Source: DATFMP01 sp035266845
GTDB lineage: Bacteria > SAR324 > JACQKK01
Reading direction: 5' to 3'
Length of the DNA stretch: 64,000 nucleotides
NCBI GenBank assembly: GCA_035266845.1
Contig: DATFMP010000060.1
Span: 1 to 64,000 of the forward strand
Part shown: positions 17,479-26,134 of the stretch, in pieces
How the letters are laid out: every line of letters begins with the position of its first letter
Numbering within the stretch: the stretch's first letter is position 1
Notes under the pieces: generated by a model
Databases searched by the model: none
Seen by the model: the letters and a program-made list of their open reading frames with translations, nothing else
Told to the model about the DNA's origin: nothing
Position numbers and translations under genes: made by a program

Positions 17479-17586
17479 CCCAGATTAGGGATATCCGTGC
17501 GCGCGATGCCCCTGGATTCGTATGAAGTGTGCCCGACGCTGCGCCCTCGTGCCTTGCGCGCCTGCGTCCTCCTGTTCGAGAGTCCC

Positions 17587-19293
17587 GTGAGCGTCGTCCC
17601 CTTTCCCGGAACACCGGCCGCGCCGTTGAACGATGACCTGCAGTCCGACCTGCTGATGGACTGCCAGAACCTGGCCAACGAGTGCCAGGGCCTGCTGCGT
17701 TCGCTGGAGACCTACGCCTTTCCCAACACAGGGCTGTTCATCCCCGAGCAGTACGAGCAGTTCTTCCGCAACCGCAAGGTGCCCGAATACCTGGACTGGC
17801 TGCGGCAACTGGCGAACAAGGTGCACGGGCTGAAAGGCGTGCTGGGGTTCCTCATCCCGGAGGGCAAGCGCCTCTGCCATCACGCTGAGGAGATCATCAA
17901 GCCGCTCGCACAGGCGCAGTTCGTGCTGGACGACCAGCTTCACGGGCTGCTGACGCGCTTCATCTATGAAATCGGCGGCATGTTGGAGACCTACGCGCGC
18001 CAGCCAGGCAAGGCGCTCGACCTGGGCGACTGGGACGAGCGCATCGAGCGGGCGCGAGCCGAGGCCGCGGCCTTCGTGGAGCAGAGTGCGGGGCGCGTGC
18101 TGGCCTTCTTCACGGCACGCGCGCGGGACGACGGCGCCATCCGCCGCCGCGACCATATCGTCCAGGTCTCCGTCTCGCGCGATGGCTACGAGGACTTGGC
18201 GGCGCATGTGCACGAGCTGTACGGCGTGGTGGCCGCGCTGGGTCAGGGGGCCACCCTGCAACGGGCCAGCCGCCTCTACAACCGCTTCCTCGATCAGCAC
18301 CAGCGCATCAAGAAGCTGCCGCTGGACGTGACCCGGTACGAGCGGCTGGTGCCAAGCTTGGCGGAAAAGTACGGTCTGCGGGCGCGCTTCGTCCATCTGG
18401 ACGCCGGCGTCCGCGCCGACCATGAGTTCTGGTCGGCCGTACACGAGATCGCCAATCACATCCTCAAGAATGCGATCGTGCACGGCATCGAGCCGCCCAT
18501 CGAGCGCCTGCGGCAGGACAAGGACGAGGTGGGCAGCATCGCGCTGGAGCTGAGCGAGGACTTGCTCGGCGTGGAGGTCGTGATGGCGGACGACGGGCGC
18601 GGCATCGATCCGGAGCGCATCGGCCACAAGGCCGTGGAGGCCGGAATCGTCACCGCCGAACGCTTGGCGGCCATGTCGTCCGACGAGGTGTTGGGCCTCG
18701 TCTTTGAGCAGGGCGTCTCCACCAAGGAAGACGTGGACGACAACGCGGGACGCGGCATCGGCATGGGCGCCGTGCGCGAGGCCATGCGGCGCCACCAGGG
18801 CTCCTACGCCATCGAATCGGAACCCGGCCGCGGTACGCGCTGGGCCTTTCGTTTTCCCAAGACCAATGTTTCGCTGCCGTGCTTCGTGACTCGCATCGGG
18901 ACGTATCCGTTGGTGGTGCCGGAGGCTCACATCCGCTTCTTCGCTGCCTATGAGTCGCGGCACGTGACGCACTTGCAGGGCCGGCCCGTGTACCAACTGG
19001 GCGAACTGCTGGTACCGCTGGTGGACTATGGCACGCTGTTCGCCGCGGACATCCAGCCCGACGCGACCCGCCCCCGCCAGCTCATGGTGGTGCAGGACGG
19101 GCCCGCGCCTTTCGGCTTGGTGATCAATGAGGTGGTGGACAAGGGCATCCTGCCCGTCCATCCCCTGGGCGAGGAAGTGGGCAGCCGCGCATTGTTCATC
19201 GGCGCCACGCTGCACGACGCGCGCCCGGCCATGATCCTCGCCGTGCGCGCCCTGGGCACCGGCCTGGAGGATGCGCCCCCAGCGCTGGCGTGA
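17587..19293 (+). CDS. CheA-like histidine kinase with Hpt, ATPase and CheW-like domains
   Basis: About 568 residues from the GTG at 17587 (or 595 from the ATG at 17506). An N-terminal Hpt-like helix bundle carries KVHGLKG with His80 as candidate phosphorylation site. A helical linker leads to a HATPase domain: ANHILKNAIVHGIE (N box), DDGRGIDPERI (G1) and GRGIGMGAV (G2, CheA has GRGVGMDVV). The C-terminal domain resembles CheW/P5 (CFVTRIGTYPLVVPEAHI onwards). No P2 domain, no obvious P3 dimerisation helix pair and no receiver are visible, and no chemotaxis genes are nearby. A signalling role in a non-classical CheA pathway is inferred. Confidence 0.82.
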   Translation: MSVVPFPGTPAAPLNDDLQSDLLMDCQNLANECQGLLRSLETYAFPNTGLFIPEQYEQFFRNRKVPEYLDWLRQLANKVHGLKGVLGFLIPEGKRLCHHAEEIIKPLAQAQFVLDDQLHGLLTRFIYEIGGMLETYARQPGKALDLGDWDERIERARAEAAAFVEQSAGRVLAFFTARARDDGAIRRRDHIVQVSVSRDGYEDLAAHVHELYGVVAALGQGATLQRASRLYNRFLDQHQRIKKLPLDVTRYERLVPSLAEKYGLRARFVHLDAGVRADHEFWSAVHEIANHILKNAIVHGIEPPIERLRQDKDEVGSIALELSEDLLGVEVVMADDGRGIDPERIGHKAVEAGIVTAERLAAMSSDEVLGLVFEQGVSTKEDVDDNAGRGIGMGAVREAMRRHQGSYAIESEPGRGTRWAFRFPKTNVSLPCFVTRIGTYPLVVPEAHIRFFAAYESRHVTHLQGRPVYQLGELLVPLVDYGTLFAADIQPDATRPRQLMVVQDGPAPFGLVINEVVDKGILPVHPLGEEVGSRALFIGATLHDARPAMILAVRALGTGLEDAPPALA

Positions 19294-19359
19294 GCGCCGG
19301 CCGCGTGCGGGGCTATGGCCCCCGACGGGAGTGTGGGCAGCAGTGCCGCTTGAGTAGCC

Positions 19360-20868
19360 TCATTTCCCCGAAGCGGCCTTCGGCGGCTCCGCCTGGCCCG
19401 GCAGCGGCAGCACAGCGCCCTTCCCGTGGATGATCTTGGGCCAGTAGGTGGCGAAGCTGAAGTGCGGAGAGTGGCTACCCCGATGGCAGGTGCGGCAGGT
19501 CTGCTCGGTGGGATGCACCAGCTTGCTGCCGTCCGCACTGGGGGGCGGGCCGGTGGGGAGCTTGAAATTCCCCGCATGGGCCTTGGAGGGCCCGTGGCAG
19601 CTCTCGCACTGCACGTTGGCGTACTGCGGCGTCAGGTCCTGGCTCAGGTAGCCGCCTTTGCGCAGGGCCAGCACGTGACAGGCCAGGCACTCCGGGTCGT
19701 ACTGGTGCCCCACGCGCTCCAGGGTGGCCAGGGCATGGCTGTGCTGGCTGGCATTCCAGATCGCCGCCTGGGCCGGATGGCAGGTCTTGCAGGCTTCTTC
19801 CCCCGCGTAGGGCGAGTTCTGCTCCTGCTCCCGCTGCGTCTGCAGCCGCGCGAAGAACAGCGCCTTCACGCGCTCGTCGTAAGCGGCGAAGACCGGTGCC
19901 GCTGCGGGGGCGTCCGGCCAGCGGTCGCCCAGCCAGTCCACCGCGATGTCCTTGGCGCCCGGGTGGCCGGGCCCATCCAGCTTGAGCCGCAGCAGGCCCT
20001 GGCCCTTGGTGGGCACCTGCGGGATGCGCAGGCCCGCCACATTGCGCTCGGTGATCTGGTGCAGTTCATCGTCCGAGGGGTTGCCCACCACGATCAGGTC
20101 GAACAGGCCCGAGCGGGTCAGCGTGGCCAGTTCCACATCGTCCCCGCGAAACAGCAGCAGCGTGGCATCGTCGTGCTGCGCCGCGATGCGCTTGCGCAGC
20201 CCGGCCACCAGTGCCGCATCTGCGGGTTCCAGGTGGAAGTCCACGTGCATACCCTGGTACACCGCCTTGGGCGAAAGATAGCCGTAGATGCCCACGCGGC
20301 GATCCGCACGCTCCACCGTGCGCACCGCCGGGAAGGCCGTGCCCACCGAGTCGTTGCTGACGACATAGGGCAGCCCGCCTTTGAGTGCGTCGATGCCCAA
20401 AGCCAGTTCGCCCGGCCCGGGCAGCACGGCCTGCGGCGCGTCATGCTCCAGCAGGGTGCGGATCAGGTCGATCTTGTAGCGACCTTGTGCGGTGGCCTCG
20501 GGGAAGTTGTTGCCCAGATCCACCAGGATCGGTGCCGGCCCCGGCCCGTGCAGGGCCTTGGCCAGATAGCTGAGCCGCCGCGGCAGACCACCCTGCTGGC
20601 CCTCGGGACTGCACCCGCAGGGCTTGATCTCCCCGCGCAGGTCGCCCGCGGCCAGCACGGTGAGCGCGGCCGGTGTCGTGAGGGCAGTCCCGGTTTGGGC
20701 GGCCGAGGCCGGCCGCTCGACCGATGGCAGCGCGGGCAGCCAGGATCGCTGCCAAAACCCGGCCAGGGCAAGGATCAGCGCGACCAGTCCGGTGGCGATG
20801 ACTCCGGTCAGCAGGCGCCGCGTCCAGCGCCGCGGCAGAGGGGGAAAGCGGTGGGGAAACAGGCTCAT
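19360..20868 (-). CDS. Calcineurin/5'-nucleotidase-like domain fused to tetraheme cytochrome c
   Basis: A 502-residue exported protein. An N-terminal membrane helix (LLTGVIATGLVALILALAGF) is followed by a 5'-nucleotidase-like region: LTVLAAGDLRGEIKPCGCSP, VDLGNNFPE, GELALGIDALKGGLPYVVSN. The C-terminal third has four CxxCH haem motifs at Cys360, 394, 421 and 458, arranged like cytochrome c554 domains. Classical metallophosphoesterase metal ligands (DxH, GNHE) are only partly recognisable, so the first domain may be structural. Such fusions are usually periplasmic electron carriers. GGAG before the ATG at 20868 sets the start. It is convergent with the kinase gene. Confidence 0.8.
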   Translation of the reverse strand: MSLFPHRFPPLPRRWTRRLLTGVIATGLVALILALAGFWQRSWLPALPSVERPASAAQTGTALTTPAALTVLAAGDLRGEIKPCGCSPEGQQGGLPRRLSYLAKALHGPGPAPILVDLGNNFPEATAQGRYKIDLIRTLLEHDAPQAVLPGPGELALGIDALKGGLPYVVSNDSVGTAFPAVRTVERADRRVGIYGYLSPKAVYQGMHVDFHLEPADAALVAGLRKRIAAQHDDATLLLFRGDDVELATLTRSGLFDLIVVGNPSDDELHQITERNVAGLRIPQVPTKGQGLLRLKLDGPGHPGAKDIAVDWLGDRWPDAPAAAPVFAAYDERVKALFFARLQTQREQEQNSPYAGEEACKTCHPAQAAIWNASQHSHALATLERVGHQYDPECLACHVLALRKGGYLSQDLTPQYANVQCESCHGPSKAHAGNFKLPTGPPPSADGSKLVHPTEQTCRTCHRGSHSPHFSFATYWPKIIHGKGAVLPLPGQAEPPKAASGK

Positions 20869-21080
20869 CGGGCTCCGGCCGGCGGTGATAGGTGGAACGG
20901 TCATTGTAGGCCGAGGGCGCCCGAGCGCACAATGGGCGCCCGCTCGCGGGGCGGCTGCGGTGACAAGGCCCCGGCCCATCTGGTACAGGTGAGTGGGCCG
21001 CGGCCGCGCCCGTTCAGTCCCCGGAACGGCCCGGGCGGCGCGGTGCCAGGCCATCATTCCGCTCGGGGAGGAGCAGCCGC

Positions 21081-21944
21081 GTGCCAGCGCGCACCACGGG
21101 CCACAATCGCCTGCCACGATGGATCGCGGCCGTCCGCAGGCGGCGCACCGGGCTGCCTCTGCTGCTCGTGGCGCTGCTGGCGCTGGGTGCGTGCGGCCTG
21201 AAGACGCCGCCGCGGCCGCTCAGCGAGGTGCTGCCGGCCCCGGACGGCCTGCGCGCGTGGCAGCGGGAGGGTGCGGTAATCGTCTCGTGGCAGGTGCCGA
21301 ATGCAGCGGCACTGGCGGACTTTGGTGGGCTGCGCGGCTTTGAACTGTGGGTGCAGCCCCGGCCCCTGCTCTGCCTGGACTGCGTGCTGCCGGAGCCTAC
21401 CCGGCACCGCCTGCCGCTGGATGGCGCCGGCCTGCAGGTGCAAGGTGCGCAGGCGTACTATGCGCTGCCCCTGCCGGCCGATGCCGGGCAGCTCAACCTG
21501 CGCGTGAGCACGCGGTTCGGCCTGGGCCTGGGGCCCGCCAGCGCGCCCGTGATGGTGGAGCGGGCCGCGGAGATTCCCGCGCCCCAGCTTGCATGGCGCT
21601 GGGTGGGCCGCGGGCCGGACGCGGGGGCGCGCTCGGTGCAGTTCTACTGGCCGGCCGTGCGTGAGCGCATCGTGCAGATGATCGGCACGGACGGCCTGCC
21701 CCGCGAACAGGTACAGGATTACCGAGCGAACCTCTACCGCCGCGTGCCACCGGCCCCCTGGCCCATGCAGCCGCTGAACGGTGCGCCGCTGCCGGCGACG
21801 CACTGGATCGTGCCACCCCTGCAGGCGGAGTTCCCCGCAGGCGCGACGGCGGAGGCCTACACGCTGCGCTTCGTGGATCACTTCGGCAACGAAGGGGCCG
21901 CATCTCCCGAAGTGCTGATCCCTCTCACCGGCCGCCGCCCATGA
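21081..21944 (+). CDS. Uncharacterised lipoprotein paired with a TPR lipoprotein
   Basis: A 287-residue lipoprotein starting at GTG with GGAGGAG ten bases upstream. An Arg-rich n-region precedes the signal helix and lipobox LGAC (Cys38). The mature protein begins GLKTPPRPLSEV and has two segments that look like immunoglobulin or fibronectin-type repeats (VIVSWQVPNAAAL; a second half after IPAPQLAWRW). I do not recognise the family. The stop overlaps the start of the TPR gene (ATGA at 21941-21944), which strongly suggests that the two products are made in a fixed ratio and work together at the outer membrane. Confidence 0.72.
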   Translation: MPARTTGHNRLPRWIAAVRRRRTGLPLLLVALLALGACGLKTPPRPLSEVLPAPDGLRAWQREGAVIVSWQVPNAAALADFGGLRGFELWVQPRPLLCLDCVLPEPTRHRLPLDGAGLQVQGAQAYYALPLPADAGQLNLRVSTRFGLGLGPASAPVMVERAAEIPAPQLAWRWVGRGPDAGARSVQFYWPAVRERIVQMIGTDGLPREQVQDYRANLYRRVPPAPWPMQPLNGAPLPATHWIVPPLQAEFPAGATAEAYTLRFVDHFGNEGAASPEVLIPLTGRRP

Positions 21945-23803
21945 TGCGCCCCACCCTGCTGTTGCTCGTGCTGGCCCTGCTGACCGCCTGCTCGGCAAGC
22001 CTGCCGGACGAGGCGCTGATCCGCCAGACGCCCCCCGGCAAGCTCACGGCCTTGCTGCCGTCACTGGAGCAGCGTGTGCAGTCGCACCCCACGGACGACG
22101 AGGCGCTGCGGCGCCTGGCCTTGCTGGAGGCGCGGCTGGGACGGGGCGACGCCGCCGTGGAGCATGCGCTGCGGGCTGTGCAGGCGAGTCCGTTCGTGGG
22201 CGCCAACCAGGTGGTGCTGGGTGAGGCGTTCGAGGCCGCGGGCAAGCCCGTGCGGGCCCTGGCGGCCTATGCGCAGGCGATCGAGCTCTCCCCGAACCTG
22301 ATCGGAGCGTATGTGCGCTATGCACAGGTGCTGGCCAGCCTGCACGAGAACGACAAGGCGCTCCACGCACTGGACGAGGCCCTGCGCCGCGAGCCGAAGC
22401 ACTTCGGCGCGCTGTTGCTGCAGGCGCGTGTGCTGCGCGATACGGGCAAGCTGGACAAGGCGGCCGTGGCCATCGAGGCCGCACGGGCCCTGCGCCCGGA
22501 CGACGCCCAGGCCCTGCTGCTGCACGTGCAGATCCTGCAGGCCCGCGGCCAGACGGACGCAGCGCTGCGGCTAGCGCAGGATGGTCTGACGCGGCACCCG
22601 GATGCGCGGCCCTTGCTCACGGCCGTGGCGGGGCTGCACCGCCAGCGTGGTGAGTGGGACGCGGCGCTGCAGACCCTGCAGCGGCTGGCGGGGCTGGGCT
22701 CGCTCGCGCCGGACGAGCGCTTACTGCGCGTGGAGGTGCTCGCCGGGGCGGGCCGCGCAGCCGACGCGCAGGCGGCCCTGGATGCGCTGCTGCGCGACCA
22801 TCCGGACTACGCCCCGGCCCACGTGCGTCAGGCCGAGAGCCTGGTGTGGGCCGGCAAGCCTCGCGAAGCGCTGCGGGAGGCCCAGCAGGCCTCCGCGCTG
22901 GCGCCGCAGTCGGGCGAGGCGCACTACTGGGAGGCCGTCGCGCACTACGCGCTGGACGAACGGCCGTTGGGCGATGCCGCCCTGGCGGTGGCGGACCATC
23001 TCGATCCGCACCGGCTGGCCGTGGAGCTTCTGCAAGCCGAAAGGTTACTGGCGGACCATCGGTTGGACGTGGCCGCGTCTGTGCTGGACGTTATCCTCAA
23101 GCAGCGGCCGGACCTTTCCGCTGCGCTGCTGCTGCAGAGTGCCCGCGCCGTGCTGGGGGGTGATCTGGACCTGGCGGCGCAGGTGCTGGAGCGGCTGCCG
23201 CCCACGTTTGCGCCGGATCAGGTGCGCTTCGCCCAGCTGCGCATTGCCTATGTGCAGCGCCGGTGGGCGGATGTGCTGTCGCTGAGCGAGCCGCTGTTGC
23301 AGGATCCCTGGCTCGGCTGGCGGGCCGCATACCTGCGTGGCGCCGCGCTGCTGCGTCAGGGGCGATTTGACGAGGGTCTCGCGCTGGTGACGCCCTACCT
23401 GGAGGGTGCGCAGCGCCGGGTGTTGTTCTACCACCTGGCGGGCTATCTGCACCTGCTGAAGGGCGACCGCACGGGGGCGCAGCGCGCCTTCGTGGCGGGT
23501 CTGGCGCTGGCGCCGGGCAGTCCGCTGATGATCGAGGGCCTCAGCCGCATGGCTATGGAAGCCCAGGACTGGGCGCGGGCCGAGCAGTTGCTGCAGCAGG
23601 GGCTGACCGCGCCGGATGGTTTCCGTGCGCTGTTCCTGGATCGCCTGACGCAGGTAGGCCAAGCCCGCAAGAGCGTGGAGCAGAGCCGCGAGGCGTTGCA
23701 GCGCTACCTGGAGGTGAGCGACCCGGCACGGGCCGGCGCGCCACCGGAGCCGGCGTCCACGGTGCTCTACGGCGCGTACGTACCGCCCTACGATCTGCAG
23801 TAA
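21941..23803 (+). CDS. Tetratricopeptide-repeat lipoprotein
   Basis: A 620-residue lipoprotein with a short signal and lipobox LLTAC (Cys17). Almost the whole mature chain is a TPR superhelix of more than ten 34-residue repeats, visible as recurring A-L-x-x-x-P units such as AYAQAIELSPNLIGAYVRYA and ALDEALRREPKHFGALLLQA. The size and repeat number resemble TPR proteins of polysaccharide export and PEP-CTERM systems, but no such genes are nearby, so that role is not claimed. It is translationally coupled to the upstream lipoprotein. It probably acts as a periplasmic protein-interaction scaffold anchored in the outer membrane. Confidence 0.82.
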   Translation: MMRPTLLLLVLALLTACSASLPDEALIRQTPPGKLTALLPSLEQRVQSHPTDDEALRRLALLEARLGRGDAAVEHALRAVQASPFVGANQVVLGEAFEAAGKPVRALAAYAQAIELSPNLIGAYVRYAQVLASLHENDKALHALDEALRREPKHFGALLLQARVLRDTGKLDKAAVAIEAARALRPDDAQALLLHVQILQARGQTDAALRLAQDGLTRHPDARPLLTAVAGLHRQRGEWDAALQTLQRLAGLGSLAPDERLLRVEVLAGAGRAADAQAALDALLRDHPDYAPAHVRQAESLVWAGKPREALREAQQASALAPQSGEAHYWEAVAHYALDERPLGDAALAVADHLDPHRLAVELLQAERLLADHRLDVAASVLDVILKQRPDLSAALLLQSARAVLGGDLDLAAQVLERLPPTFAPDQVRFAQLRIAYVQRRWADVLSLSEPLLQDPWLGWRAAYLRGAALLRQGRFDEGLALVTPYLEGAQRRVLFYHLAGYLHLLKGDRTGAQRAFVAGLALAPGSPLMIEGLSRMAMEAQDWARAEQLLQQGLTAPDGFRALFLDRLTQVGQARKSVEQSREALQRYLEVSDPARAGAPPEPASTVLYGAYVPPYDLQ

Positions 23804-23824
23804 CGCGATTCCGGAGGGCCCGGC

Positions 23825-24319
23825 TCAGTCGTGACTGTCGTGATCGTGGTCGTCCACCTGCCCAGGCTGCACGCGGTAGACGGTCTCGGCGTCTTGCGCG
23901 ATCTGGGCGATCTGTTGCGTATCGAGCCGTGCCTTGGGGTGCAGCAGGCGGTACTGCAGCGGAGGCATGTCGCCTTCGCGCAGTTCGCGCAGAGCTTTGG
24001 TGAGCAGCTTGCGGTGCCGCTCGGCGTCCATTTGGCCCCAGTCCGAGAAGTTCAGGTTCTCGCGCCCTTCGCTGATGTCCGAGCCGATCAGCAGCGCGGC
24101 CAGGGGCAGGTGGCGGTACCAGGGGTGGTGTGTCTCGTTGCTGTGGCAATCGAAGCAGGCTTGGCGCAACACGGGGTCGCTGACCGACGAGAGGATCTGG
24201 CCGTCATAGCGCTGTGGTGGATTGGTGCTGGGGTAGGTGAGTTCCCCTATGCCCCAGGCCAGCAGGAATGCGACCAGCAACACACCACCCAGCCAGGTGA
24301 GCAATCGTTTTCGGGTCAT
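23825..24319 (-). CDS. Membrane-anchored haem-binding (Haem_bd-type) protein
   Basis: A 164-residue protein with one N-terminal membrane helix (LLTWLGGVLLVAFLLAWGI) and a periplasmic domain. The single haem site is CFDCH at residues 55-59, followed by SNETHHPWY, which matches the haem-binding domain family in which the CxxCH is followed by N-x-T-x-W-P. GDMPPLQYRLLHP is the other conserved-looking block. The tail is rich in His and Asp. AAGGAG five bases before the ATG at 24319 supports the start; 24337 is the alternative. It lies 155 bases downstream of rppH on the same strand. Confidence 0.78.
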   Translation of the reverse strand: MTRKRLLTWLGGVLLVAFLLAWGIGELTYPSTNPPQRYDGQILSSVSDPVLRQACFDCHSNETHHPWYRHLPLAALLIGSDISEGRENLNFSDWGQMDAERHRKLLTKALRELREGDMPPLQYRLLHPKARLDTQQIAQIAQDAETVYRVQPGQVDDHDHDSHD

Positions 24320-24474
24320 ACGGCTCCTTTGCGACATGGCAAGCCCCCATTCCTCCGCATTGCGTCTTGTATTGTCAGATTGTACCCGCGCGGACCCGGT
24401 TCGACGAACCGGCTGCGGCGCAGTACGCGCCCGCCCGTGACGCGGGGTCGCAGGCGCCCGGGTCGGTCGGACGC

Positions 24475-24984
24475 CTAGGGCTCGTCCGCCAGCAGGCCGA
24501 AGGCCGCCAGGGCCTGCCGATAAGCCTCGCGTTTGAAGGGCACCACGCGGCTGACGGCTTCCGAGGGAGGCACCCACTCGAAGGCGTCGAACTCCGGAGG
24601 CTGGTGGTTGAAGTGAAGCTGCGCGGTGTCGCCGACGAGGCGGGCCAGGTACCAGTGCTGCGCCTGGCCGACGTAGCGGGCCTTCGCTGGATCGCGCCGG
24701 CGCAGCGACTCCAGCACGTCAGGCGGATAGTGGTAGGCGATGGGCTTGGGCAGGCGCGCCAGCACCTCCACGGCGTCCGTACCGATCTCCTCGCGCAGTT
24801 CGCGGCGCAGGGCATCGTCCGGCGCCTCGTCGGGCTTCATGCCGCCCTGGGGGAACTGCCAGCGGTGCTCGCCCAGCACGCTATCCACCCGGCGGAAGAC
24901 CAGCACGCGTGCGCGGGCCGTGTTCGTCAGCACGGCACAGACGTTGGGGCGCAAGACGCCGGGAGTGAGGCCCGGCTCAGGCAT
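24475..24984 (-). CDS. rppH: RNA pyrophosphohydrolase (Nudix)
   Basis: A 169-residue Nudix hydrolase that removes pyrophosphate from the 5' end of mRNAs and so starts RNase E-dependent decay. The Nudix box runs from GGMKPDE to REEIGT (pattern Gx5Ex7REUxEExGU) near residues 42-64. RppH-typical segments include RPNVCAVL, FRRVDS, HRWQFPQGG and the C-terminal FDAFEWVPP. The length is normal. The start codon overlaps the end of the upstream small membrane protein by 8 bases, indicating one transcription unit. Confidence 0.92.
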   Translation of the reverse strand: MPEPGLTPGVLRPNVCAVLTNTARARVLVFRRVDSVLGEHRWQFPQGGMKPDEAPDDALRRELREEIGTDAVEVLARLPKPIAYHYPPDVLESLRRRDPAKARYVGQAQHWYLARLVGDTAQLHFNHQPPEFDAFEWVPPSEAVSRVVPFKREAYRQALAAFGLLADEP

Positions 24985-25198
24985 CGGAGAGGCCCAACAG
25001 CGCCGCGATGACGAGCGGCACCAGCACATAGGCGATGAAGTGTACCACTGCGCCCGTGGTGCGGCCCCAGCGGGCCTGCATGGGGCGCAGCTTGGAGAGC
25101 AGCCGGGGTTCCCGTCCCATCCACCATGCCAGGTAGGCGCCGCCATTGACGAGGCCCACGGCCAGGGCCACGAGAGCGATGATCTGGTTGAACGTCAT
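24977..25198 (-). CDS. Small membrane protein upstream of rppH
   Basis: A 73-residue protein with two hydrophobic helices (IIALVALAVGLVNGGAYLAWWM and the segment around VVHFIAYVLVPLVIAALLGL) separated by a basic loop. No family is recognised. Its stop overlaps the rppH start by 8 bases, and it begins 24 bases after the HAD gene, so it sits in the middle of a three-gene unit. The codon use and the tight overlap argue for a real gene. Confidence 0.6.
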   Translation of the reverse strand: MTFNQIIALVALAVGLVNGGAYLAWWMGREPRLLSKLRPMQARWGRTTGAVVHFIAYVLVPLVIAALLGLSDA

Positions 25199-25221
25199 CG
25201 GCGGCTCCAGGTGGGGCGTGA

Positions 25222-25917
25222 CTACATCGGGGCTTCGATTGCGGCGAGTACGGCCTCCCGGTCCGAGAGGTCCTCGAACAGGTAGTCCGGCTCGTAGCCG
25301 GCCAACACGTCCGTGCCGATGCGCCCCGTGGCCACAGCGATGGTGCGTGCGCCCACTGCCCGTCCGCACAGGATATCGTTGGGCGTGTCCCCGATGATCA
25401 CGATGGACTTGCCGCGGAAGTCATGGCCGAAGGCGTCGCGGGCCGCATCCACAGCCAGCGGGGGCAGTGCGGCGCGCTCCTCGTGGTGCTCGCCATACAC
25501 GCCCAGGCGGAAGCCATTCAGCCCGGCCGTCTCCAGCTTCACGCGCGCCGCGGCCTCGCAGTTACCGGTGAGGAGACCCTGCACCAGGTGCTCCCGCTCG
25601 CCGATGGCCTCCAGTAACTCCGGAATGCCCGGGTGTACCGTGGTGGTCTCACGGCAGATGTGGTGCTCCAGTTCCTGCGGGTATAGTTCCCAGAAGCGGG
25701 GCAGGCCGTGTTCCACCTCGGCGCGGCTGAAGCCCAGCAGGGCCAGCAACTCGTGTGAGATGCCCAACTCAGTCTTGCCGCTCATGCGGTAGTCCACCTG
25801 GGAGGGATCGCGACCCCAGATGGCAGTGTAGGCCACCATCATGGCGCGCACGCCGTGTCCATTGGTGGACAGCAGCGTGCCGTCAATATCGAACAGCACG
25901 AGACGATTGAGAAGCAT
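25222..25917 (-). CDS. HAD-superfamily phosphatase
   Basis: A 231-residue HAD hydrolase. Motif I is VLFDIDGTLL near the N terminus, motif II is LLTGNCEAAAR, and motif IV is VIIGDTPNDI. A helical cap follows motif I. The TGN and GDTPND forms are common in phosphoglycolate phosphatase-like enzymes, but the substrate cannot be assigned. It begins the unit HAD, small membrane protein, rppH on the minus strand. The ATG at 25917 was chosen; the frame also extends to a TTG at 25947. Confidence 0.82.
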   Translation of the reverse strand: MLLNRLVLFDIDGTLLSTNGHGVRAMMVAYTAIWGRDPSQVDYRMSGKTELGISHELLALLGFSRAEVEHGLPRFWELYPQELEHHICRETTTVHPGIPELLEAIGEREHLVQGLLTGNCEAAARVKLETAGLNGFRLGVYGEHHEERAALPPLAVDAARDAFGHDFRGKSIVIIGDTPNDILCGRAVGARTIAVATGRIGTDVLAGYEPDYLFEDLSDREAVLAAIEAPM

Positions 25918-26044
25918 TGCTGAAGAACCGGATACGATCGGAGACAACGATAGGCCGACTCCGCGCCGGCCACAGGACCTCTTCCAATGTGCCCCATGCG
26001 CCGCCTGGATTCAACCGGGCCTTGCGGGAGAAATGCGCCAGGAA

Positions 26045-26086
26045 TTGACTTACGTCATGGTTTGGAGAACGGCCCGCTGTTAGGAT
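26045..26086 (+). promoter_or_regulatory. FNR-type class II promoter of hemN
   Basis: TTGAC-TTAC-GTCAT (26045-26058) matches the FNR/DNR half-site pair TTGAT/C-N4-G/ATCAA with one mismatch. An extended -10, TGT-TAGGAT (26078-26086), follows. If transcription starts near 26093 the box is centred at about -41.5, the class II FNR position. hemN starts 42 bases later. The geometry was computed by hand from the sequence; binding is inferred. Confidence 0.62.
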
Positions 26087-26134
26087 GGGGCAGTTGGAAA
26101 TGACGGCAAAGCCGTAACGGGAGAGAGCGAAACC

